Origin: Prevotellaceae bacterium UBA1716
GTDB taxonomy: Bacteria > Bacteroidota > Bacteroidia > Bacteroidales > Bacteroidaceae
Direction of reading: 5' to 3'
Length of the DNA: 13,107 nucleotides
Assembly (NCBI GenBank): GCA_002317225.1
Contig: DCIW01000147.1
Span: 1-13,107, forward strand
Below, one piece after another: positions 7,815-13,107 of this stretch. The position numbers and the translations under genes are program-made. Every line of letters begins with the position of its first letter. The first letter of the stretch is position 1. Under the pieces are notes generated by a model. The model did not search any database. It had not been told where the DNA came from and was given only the letters and a program-made list of their open reading frames with translations.

Positions 7815-7818
7815 CAAA
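7787..7818 (-). promoter_or_regulatory. Bacteroidetes-type promoter for the Gfo/Idh/MocA gene, interlocked with the + strand promoter
   Basis: On the - strand TTTG (7818-7815), a 20-nt spacer, then TACTTTTG (7794-7787) match the -33/-7 consensus. Transcription should start near 7781, about 31 nt before the ATG at 7750, which supports that shorter start. Its -33 and -7 boxes share the two TTTGCAAA octamers with the + strand promoter. Confidence 0.65.
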
Positions 7819-7854
7819 TTATTACAATAAAATTATAACATTTATTCAACTACA

Positions 7855-8811
7855 ATGGATAATCAGAAAGAAAATCAGCTGTCAGAGTCATTCTACAAGT
7901 ATCGTAGCGTGACAAAGAGTCTTTCAGCTGCAATCAGTTTTCTTACCGACAACTTTCTTCAGATAGTAAAGCTGTCATTACCATACGCACTCGCCTTCGC
8001 TGCAATTCAGGCAGCATTGGTTTATATCGCTTCGGATTCAGTATTAATAGAAGTGCTAATGGGTAATGAAGGTGCTTCGAGCATTTCTCTTACAACACTC
8101 GGTATCGTATTGGTATTATTGCTGTTATTGCTATTTGGAGTCCTTTGTTTGTTCAACGGACTTATATACCGACTCATACATATTTATTCGCATGATGTGC
8201 CATTGAAGAAGTATACATTAAAGGCAATATGGAAGTCATCGCTCAAGTACGCTTGGAAGGCATTCTTGTTCTTTATGATCATGTTTGCCTTTGCGATCGT
8301 TGCGAGTCTGTTAATTGCTGCACCATTCTTAATTCCTGGTGAAGGCATAGTATTAATGACCATCAAGATTGCCATTTCGATGATTCTTATAATAGCAGCC
8401 ATTGTTTTGTCACTTCCACTTGGCATTTCGATGCCTGCAGTATTCTTGGAAAAAGGCAAGATTCTCCGCAACGTAATCTATGGATATAAGAAAGGACTGA
8501 AGATTTGGGGCAAAGTGTTCTGTATGAATCTTCTCGTGAGCATACTCGAATTCTTCCTTATGTTCGTACTTGCAATGCCTTGTCTTGCAATGATAAGTAG
8601 TCATCATGCGGCAACAATGTCAATGCTCAATGGTGATACAGTAAACATACCATCGACATTCAGTTTCTGGTTGATAGTGATAGTCTTTTTGACTTACTAT
8701 CTTTACACTTTTATCATTTGGATAGGTCCTGCTGCATTCAGTTATCTCTTTGCAAGCGTCCAGAGTGACGAGATAGAAGAGGCAAAGAATCAATACATGA
8801 AAAATTTATAA
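7855..8811 (+). CDS. Uncharacterised integral membrane protein (about six transmembrane helices)
   Basis: A 318-residue protein that I do not recognise as a named family. It has about six hydrophobic segments, near residues 37-59, 80-105, 135-160, 165-192, 222-246 and 270-298. The N-terminal tail is polar (MDNQKENQLSESFYKYRSVT) and the C-terminal tail charged (SDEIEEAKNQYMKNL). The loops between helices 2-3 and 4-5 are lysine-rich (KKYTLKAIWKSSLKYAWK; EKGKILRNVIYGYKKGLKIWGK) and probably face the cytoplasm. The two loops look alike, suggesting an internal duplication of a 'K-x-A/G-W/Y-K' amphipathic segment leading into a helix pair. There is no signal peptidase site and no transporter or enzyme motif. 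It starts about 35 nt after a good promoter, and rlmD follows after 10 nt, so the two are almost certainly co-transcribed. Confidence 0.85.
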   Translation: MDNQKENQLSESFYKYRSVTKSLSAAISFLTDNFLQIVKLSLPYALAFAAIQAALVYIASDSVLIEVLMGNEGASSISLTTLGIVLVLLLLLLFGVLCLFNGLIYRLIHIYSHDVPLKKYTLKAIWKSSLKYAWKAFLFFMIMFAFAIVASLLIAAPFLIPGEGIVLMTIKIAISMILIIAAIVLSLPLGISMPAVFLEKGKILRNVIYGYKKGLKIWGKVFCMNLLVSILEFFLMFVLAMPCLAMISSHHAATMSMLNGDTVNIPSTFSFWLIVIVFLTYYLYTFIIWIGPAAFSYLFASVQSDEIEEAKNQYMKNL

Positions 8812-8821
8812 CAATTATATA

Positions 8822-10237
8822 ATGAGAAACAAGAAGAAACTCCCAATACTCGAGAACGTGACCATCACGGCTATCGCTGCTGAAGGCAAAGCTTTGGCAC
8901 GCGTTGACGATAAGGTGGTATTTGTGCCTTACGTTGTTCCTGGCGATGTGGTCGATCTGCAAGTAAAGAAAAAGAAGAGCAGTTATATGGAGGCTGTTGC
9001 CATTAAGATTCATGAGTACAGTCCTCTCCGCGAAACTCCATTCTGCGAGCACTATGGCATTTGTGGCGGTTGCAAGTGGCAATGTTTAAAATATGAAGAG
9101 CAACTCAAGGCAAAGCAGCAGCAGATTTACGATAATCTTACCCGTATCGGAAAGGTTGAACTGCCTGAATTCATGCCTATTCTCGGAAGCAAAAAGACTT
9201 GTGAGTATCGAAACAAGCTTGAGTATGGTTTCTCAAACAAACGTTGGCTTACTGAAGAAGAAGTGAAACAAGACGTAAAGTACGATGTGATGGATGCTGT
9301 TGGTTTCCATATCACCGGTGCATTTGATAAGATATTGGATATCAATAAGTGCCATCTTATGGATGATTTGCAGAATCGTATTCGTAATGATATCCGTGAT
9401 TATGCTTTGTCAAATGGTCTTGTATTCTACGATCTTCGTCAAAATGCAGGTCTTCTTCGTTCGATGATGCTTCGCAATTCGAATACTGGCGAGTTCATGT
9501 TGCTCATCCAGTTCCGTATTGAGAATGCAGAAGAAAAGGAGCAGGCAATGGGACTTATGCAACATCTTGCAGATACTTTCCCTGAAATCACTTCGCTTCT
9601 TTACGTTGATAATCACAAGTGTAATGACACATTTGGAGATCAAGAAGTGTATTGCTTCAAGGGAACAGACTTTATTTATGAGACAATGGAAGACTTGAAA
9701 TTTAAAGTTGGTCCAAAGTCTTTCTATCAAACAAATACTGATCAAGCTTACGAACTTTACTCAGTAGCTCGTGATTTTGCAGGACTTACTGGTGATGAAC
9801 TTGTGTACGACCTTTATACAGGTACTGGAACAATCGCAAACTTTGTTGCAAAGAAAGCAAAGAAAGTCATTGGTATTGAGTATGTTCCAGAAGCAATAGA
9901 AGATGCAAAGGTCAATTCCGAAGTGAACGGTATAGACAATACTCTCTTCTTTGCTGGCGATATGAAGGACATACTTAATAAGGAATTTATTGCTCAATAT
10001 GGTCGTCCTGATGTTATCATCACCGACCCGCCTCGTGCCGGAATGCATCAAGATGTAATTGATACCATCCTTTTTGCAGCACCAAAGCGTATCGTCTATG
10101 TAAGTTGTAATCCTGCCACTCAAGCACGCGACCTCCAACTACTCGATGCAGACTATAAAGTGGAGAAGGTTCAACCTGTTGATATGTTCCCTCATACTCA
10201 GCATGTTGAGAATGTAGTTCTGCTACAGAAAAGGTAA
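8822..10237 (+). CDS. rlmD: 23S rRNA (uracil-C5)-methyltransferase, RlmD/RumA type
   Basis: A 471-residue SAM-dependent RNA m5U methyltransferase of the TrmA/RumA family, most like RlmD, which methylates U1939 (E. coli numbering) of 23S rRNA. An N-terminal TRAM-type RNA-binding beta-barrel (about residues 8-63) is followed by the RumA-type [4Fe-4S] ligands C75, C81, C84 (in CGGC) and C177. The methyltransferase fold contains FYQTN (301-305), the SAM-binding YDLYTGTGTIANF (329-341) and TDPPRAG (401-407). The catalytic cysteine is C429 in YVSCNPAT. The iron-sulfur cysteines argue for the RumA branch and against TrmA, but the target uracil (RlmD, RlmC or a dual RlmCD specificity) cannot be proven from sequence. 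The ATG at 8822 keeps the whole TRAM domain and lies 10 nt after the membrane-protein stop. Confidence 0.93.
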   Translation: MRNKKKLPILENVTITAIAAEGKALARVDDKVVFVPYVVPGDVVDLQVKKKKSSYMEAVAIKIHEYSPLRETPFCEHYGICGGCKWQCLKYEEQLKAKQQQIYDNLTRIGKVELPEFMPILGSKKTCEYRNKLEYGFSNKRWLTEEEVKQDVKYDVMDAVGFHITGAFDKILDINKCHLMDDLQNRIRNDIRDYALSNGLVFYDLRQNAGLLRSMMLRNSNTGEFMLLIQFRIENAEEKEQAMGLMQHLADTFPEITSLLYVDNHKCNDTFGDQEVYCFKGTDFIYETMEDLKFKVGPKSFYQTNTDQAYELYSVARDFAGLTGDELVYDLYTGTGTIANFVAKKAKKVIGIEYVPEAIEDAKVNSEVNGIDNTLFFAGDMKDILNKEFIAQYGRPDVIITDPPRAGMHQDVIDTILFAAPKRIVYVSCNPATQARDLQLLDADYKVEKVQPVDMFPHTQHVENVVLLQKR

Positions 10238-10238
10238 C

Positions 10239-10361
10239 GGCCCCCCAACCCCCAAAGGGGGAGGGCATGCGCACAGTTTTTAAAATAGTATTTATCATAA
10301 AAGGGTCATCTCCCCCCAAAAAACAATCCGGATGGCCTCCCCCTTCGGGGGTTGGGGGGCC
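10239..10361. repeat. Inverted pair of G/C-rich REP-like repeats
   Basis: Two 30-nt arms, 10239-10268 and 10332-10361, are reverse complements at 28 of 30 positions and enclose a 63-nt A/T-rich spacer. Each arm itself contains a small palindrome (CCCCC-AAA-GGGGG and CCCCC-TTC-GGGGG). The G/C content is far above that of the surrounding genes. The pair begins one base after the rlmD stop and ends six bases before the start of the pseudouridine synthase gene. The pattern is that of repetitive extragenic palindromes, which occur in many copies in some Bacteroidetes; copy number cannot be judged here. Confidence 0.8.
10249..10281 (+). terminator. Possible weak terminator of rlmD within the first repeat arm
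   Basis: The CCCCC-AAA-GGGGG hairpin (10249-10261) is followed, 15 nt later, by TTTTT (10277-10281). The gap between stem and T-run is too long for a classic intrinsic terminator, and the loop is only three bases. The long 30-bp arm pairing would compete with this hairpin. Confidence 0.2.
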
Positions 10362-10367
10362 TCAGTT

Positions 10368-11267
10368 ATGAAAAACGATTATTTTGACCGTAAAGCCGCT
10401 CTCAAGTTTGTGGATTATCCTGTTCGTGAGGCAGACGAATTGATGTCGTTCCTCACAAAGCATGTGGGTGGTTCACGCACAAAGATAAAGAGTCTCTTGC
10501 AGCAGAGGATGGTGTATGTTGACAAGAAGATAACTACACAGTTCAACGAACAGCTCAAACCTGGACAACTCGTGCAGATTGCTAACCGTAAGCAGATACA
10601 TGATTTCCGTAGCCGATTCGTGAAGATAGTTTACGAGGATGCATTCATACTTGTTGTGGAGAAGGCAAGTGGTATATTGACTAATGCACAACCTGGTTCA
10701 CGTTCGCAGACAGTGAAGGATATCTTGGATGAGTATGTTAAGCGTAAGAGCCGAGCGTTCGCGGTTCATACAGTTCATCGTCTTGACTTGGGCACTTCAG
10801 GACTTCTTCTCTTTGCTAAGCGTCGTGATATACAGCAGACATTGACCGAACATTGGAAAGAGATAGTATCCGACCGTCGTTATATTGCTGTATGCGAAGG
10901 TGATATGGAGAAGGACTCTGGTAGCATCACTTCATGGCTCAACGAAAACAAGATGTTTGTTGTTTATTCTTCTGCACAAGATAATGGTGGCAAACGAGCA
11001 GTGACTAACTACCGTACACTCCAACGCAAGAATGGTTATTCGCTCGTTGAACTCAAGCTAGATACTGGTCGTAAGAACCAAATCCGTGTTCACATGCAAG
11101 ACCTTCATCATCCTATTGCTGGTGACCAGAAATATGGTGCTGAGACCGACCCAGCAGGTCGTATCTGCCTTCATGCCTTCCGTCTTGAGTTCACTCATCC
11201 AATTACAGGCGAATTCATGAAGTTCGAAACTCCATATCCAAAGGAGTTCACGGACATTTTAAAATAA
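10368..11267 (+). CDS. RluA family RNA pseudouridine synthase with S4 domain
   Basis: A 299-residue enzyme that isomerises uridine to pseudouridine in structured RNA, probably 23S rRNA or tRNA. An N-terminal S4 RNA-binding region covers about residues 22-75 (VGGSRTKIKSLLQQRMVYVD...LKPGQLVQI). The catalytic RluA domain contains HRLDLGTSGLLLFAK (137-151) with the catalytic aspartate D140, and the conserved LDTGRKNQIRVHM (231-243). The frame is open back to an ATG at 10332, but those 12 residues (MASPFGGWGASV) are translated from the repeat arm and are not part of the protein, so I chose the ATG at 10368. With rlmD upstream it forms a small RNA-modification pair on one strand. Position specificity (RluD-, RluC- or TruC-like) cannot be set from sequence. 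Confidence 0.92.
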   Translation: MKNDYFDRKAALKFVDYPVREADELMSFLTKHVGGSRTKIKSLLQQRMVYVDKKITTQFNEQLKPGQLVQIANRKQIHDFRSRFVKIVYEDAFILVVEKASGILTNAQPGSRSQTVKDILDEYVKRKSRAFAVHTVHRLDLGTSGLLLFAKRRDIQQTLTEHWKEIVSDRRYIAVCEGDMEKDSGSITSWLNENKMFVVYSSAQDNGGKRAVTNYRTLQRKNGYSLVELKLDTGRKNQIRVHMQDLHHPIAGDQKYGAETDPAGRICLHAFRLEFTHPITGEFMKFETPYPKEFTDILK

Positions 11268-11275
11268 AAAAGTCG

Positions 11276-11448
11276 TCGTGTACGGTTGAAACATAAAGTT
11301 TATTTTACCCACGGCATAACGTGAATTTATCGTAAATGTAACGTAAATTCGAGACGTAAATTTTCTTGGTGTATTAATTTTCGATTAAAATTCACGTTTT
11401 AATTCACGAATAATTTACGTTATCGAAGCACATCAATTACAACCGTAC
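11276..11448. repeat. AT-rich palindromic intergenic element with phased CGTRAAT sites
   Basis: Most of the 272-nt gap between the pseudouridine synthase and the secreted-protein gene is one large imperfect palindrome. The outer arms are GTACGGTTG (11280-11288) and CAACCGTAC (11440-11448); extended to 15 nt they match at 13. The inner arms, 11316-11352 and about 11386-11423, are also largely reverse-complementary. The inner arms are built from CGTRAAT units: forward at 11320, 11331, 11342 and 11355, reverse with ends at 11396, 11408 and 11419. The hexamer AAGTCG occurs on both sides (11270-11275 and 11449-11454) and could be a target duplication. The rest of the gap, 11455-11539, is A/T-rich leader with no recognisable promoter box. 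Confidence 0.7.
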
Positions 11449-11539
11449 AAGTCGAAAAACATACCAACAGAAAAATAGAATATAATTAATTTTACAGTAT
11501 TAATTCAATCATTTTTATAAACCTAATACTTTAAACCTT

Positions 11540-13107
11540 ATGAAATTAAACATTACTCGATTGATGGCAGCTATGACGCTGTTCATGATGGGATTGGTAG
11601 CAAATGTTGCTATGGCGTTCCCTACACAAACTACAAACTACAAGAACCTGAACATTATCGATACTGTTCAGATCACTATCCCGATGACCACAAAAGAAGG
11701 TGGTTGGGCAAGTTGCGACATCAACCCATTGCTCGAACACACAGGCATGACGATTGAAGAAGCAAGTGCAAACATCGGAAAAATCATGCAGATTTGGAAG
11801 TATGACTCTTCCGAAACTGCTGAGGATTATTATGTTGCAGACGAACTCTGGCCTATGGAAACTTGGGGTTACTGGTGGTTCTCATTTGCTGATGATGAGC
11901 ACAGTACATTCGTAGCAAGTGAATGGTCAGGCAACTGTTGTGCTTGGACAGGCGGTAATGTTAGCCTCGGTGAAGATGGTATTTGTTGGATATTCTTCGG
12001 TCCATATACCATCGATGCTGGCACTCAGATGCACACACAACTATATGCAATCATCGGTAACGATGCTATCCAGTATAATATCGATGTTGAAGTGGAAGGA
12101 ATTAAACTCCGTACTCTCGAAGAGTGTGAACTCAAGGGCGAAACTACTATCTATACAAACAACCAGATTTCGAATGGATGGAACGGAAAGTCAGTTCGTT
12201 TCGATATGCAAGAAGTTTACAGTGCTCTCGGTTGTGGTGTAGCAGATATTCAGGTTATGTGTGTTGACTCACTCGGATACCTCAATCCAACCTTCACATC
12301 TAATGCGGGCTTCTGGATGACTCCTGAAGGCGACCTTATCAATTACGAGTATGGTCGTCAGAGTTGGTTTGCAGAACTCAATCCAAACAATGGTTCGTTC
12401 AATGTGGGCCACATGCCTGGTGCATTCGTAGGTGATGGTACTGAAGTTTGTAAAGGTTCGGTGTACGTTACTTTCTACGATTACATCTACAAGATAAATC
12501 TCGAGATGACTATCATTCCAGACCGTGAAATGCCGACAGAATTCACTGCTGTAGGTGGTGAGGAACTCTATCTTCAGGCTAAGGCTCTCGACCCTAACTG
12601 GACTTGCGGCACAAATGTTCAGTTGGGTTATGACCGTGCATGCGAACTTACAGAATGTGCGAAGGGTGATGAACTTACGCTTTATGCAAGAAACTCAATT
12701 GGCGAATTCATCAAGACTTGTACAGTAACAACTGCTGATGGATTCTGGTTCACACCTTGGGGCATTCATACTTATTATGGACAGGAGAGTGCGTTCTTCA
12801 TCGAGAATGTTTACCGTGGTCACATCGGCAACTGGGGTCACATGGCAGGTGCTGACGAAGACGGTACAAGCTATACTGGTGAGTTCTATCTTATGAACGA
12901 GGCAAACGGTAAGTATTATACAATTACATATAGAGTTGACTTCTTGTCTGAAGTGATTGCAAAAGAAGTAGTTGCTGAAGAGGACATTACAGTTCTTGTT
13001 GGTTCTGAAGGTGATGTTTACACTAAGCTTGACACAGAAAAACTCTATGCAGCACTTGGTGTTGAAGCTGCTGAAGCAGAAAATATCGAGTGGTTAACAC
13101 CTGGATT
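11540..13107 (+). CDS. Secreted multi-repeat protein resembling DUF4859 family, 3' truncated
   Basis: An open frame from the ATG at 11540 to the window end (522 residues, no stop), so the gene continues beyond. Residues 1-26 are a Sec signal peptide ending AMA, with no lipobox, so the product is secreted or surface-bound. The mature part shows degenerate repeats of roughly 110-130 residues. Copies start near residues 57, 217, about 360 and 493. Repeat openings align as D-x(6-8)-LG (CDINPLLEHTGM, FDMQEVYSALGCG, LDTEKLYAALGVE). A later block aligns as FWMTPEGDLINYEYG...GHMPGAFVGDGT (258-300) with FWFTPWGIHTYYG...GHMAGADEDGT (402-442). Each copy ends in a Y-x-I/V beta-strand, such as YNIDVEVE, YKINLEMTI and YYTITYRVDF. 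The pattern resembles DUF4859, found in secreted Bacteroidetes proteins, but this is from memory. Twelve cysteines occur in the visible part. It may be a cell-surface carbohydrate-binding or adhesive protein; no catalytic motif is visible. Confidence 0.82.
   Translation, partial: MKLNITRLMAAMTLFMMGLVANVAMAFPTQTTNYKNLNIIDTVQITIPMTTKEGGWASCDINPLLEHTGMTIEEASANIGKIMQIWKYDSSETAEDYYVADELWPMETWGYWWFSFADDEHSTFVASEWSGNCCAWTGGNVSLGEDGICWIFFGPYTIDAGTQMHTQLYAIIGNDAIQYNIDVEVEGIKLRTLEECELKGETTIYTNNQISNGWNGKSVRFDMQEVYSALGCGVADIQVMCVDSLGYLNPTFTSNAGFWMTPEGDLINYEYGRQSWFAELNPNNGSFNVGHMPGAFVGDGTEVCKGSVYVTFYDYIYKINLEMTIIPDREMPTEFTAVGGEELYLQAKALDPNWTCGTNVQLGYDRACELTECAKGDELTLYARNSIGEFIKTCTVTTADGFWFTPWGIHTYYGQESAFFIENVYRGHIGNWGHMAGADEDGTSYTGEFYLMNEANGKYYTITYRVDFLSEVIAKEVVAEEDITVLVGSEGDVYTKLDTEKLYAALGVEAAEAENIEWLTPG

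Noticed and set aside
7751..7849. Thirty-three-residue N-terminal extension of the Gfo/Idh/MocA oxidoreductase
   Set aside because: It overlaps the divergent promoters, and the Rossmann fold begins normally just after the ATG at 7750.
10020..10319. A 99-residue open frame on the - strand through the end of rlmD and the repeat
   Set aside because: It begins in the REP-like arm (PSPFGGWGA is the repeat translated) and runs antisense to conserved rlmD codons.
10332..10367. Twelve-residue N-terminal extension of the pseudouridine synthase
   Set aside because: It is encoded by the inverted repeat arm, unlike any S4/RluA N-terminus; the ATG at 10368 is a better start.
11316..11423. CRISPR-like array
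   Set aside because: The repeated units are only about 7-9 nt, spaced 2-5 nt apart, and change orientation midway. There are no unique spacers of 25-40 nt and no cas genes.

Overview
The window looks like chromosomal DNA from a Bacteroidales bacterium, most likely Prevotella-like. The signs are moderate-to-low GC, Bacteroidetes-type promoter boxes (TTTG, about 20 nt, TAnnTTTG), no need for Shine-Dalgarno sequences, a fused NfnA/NfnB-type flavoprotein, a lipoprotein with a parallel beta-helix style, and a secreted multi-repeat protein that resembles the DUF4859 family. Most of the window is housekeeping. I saw no phage, insertion sequence, CRISPR array or tRNA/rRNA gene.

Layout. At the left end are the 3' part of a YggS/PLPBP pyridoxal-phosphate homeostasis gene (1-521) and a Crp/Fnr-family regulator (599-1192), both on the + strand. 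From 1261 to 7750 four genes lie on the - strand. In transcription order they are a Gfo/Idh/MocA oxidoreductase, serS, a 780-residue iron-sulfur flavoprotein fusion, and a beta-helix lipoprotein. A hairpin terminator separates the oxidoreductase from serS. Another hairpin with a T-tract lies directly against the lipoprotein start codon. From 7855 rightward the genes are on the + strand: a six-helix membrane protein of unknown function, rlmD (23S rRNA m5U methyltransferase), an RluA-family pseudouridine synthase, and a large secreted repeat protein cut off by the window end.

How they work together. Between the oxidoreductase and the membrane protein are two divergent promoters that interpenetrate: both occupy the same roughly 36 bp with mirrored TTTGCAAA boxes, so they probably cannot be bound by two polymerases at once. 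The + strand promoter likely drives the membrane protein and rlmD (10-nt gap), and perhaps the pseudouridine synthase. This makes a small rRNA-modification cluster beside a membrane protein. serS and the flavoprotein fusion are 67 nt apart with no visible promoter between them and are probably co-transcribed.

Non-coding structure worth attention: a 30-bp G/C-rich inverted pair between rlmD and the pseudouridine synthase gene, which can mislead start-codon calls, and an AT-rich palindromic element at 11276-11448. The latter carries seven CGTRAAT sites spaced about one helical turn apart, four in one orientation followed by three inverted, inside outer inverted arms. No clear new defence or biosynthetic system is visible. 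The best candidates for something undescribed are the palindromic element, the interlocked promoters and the terminal repeat protein.
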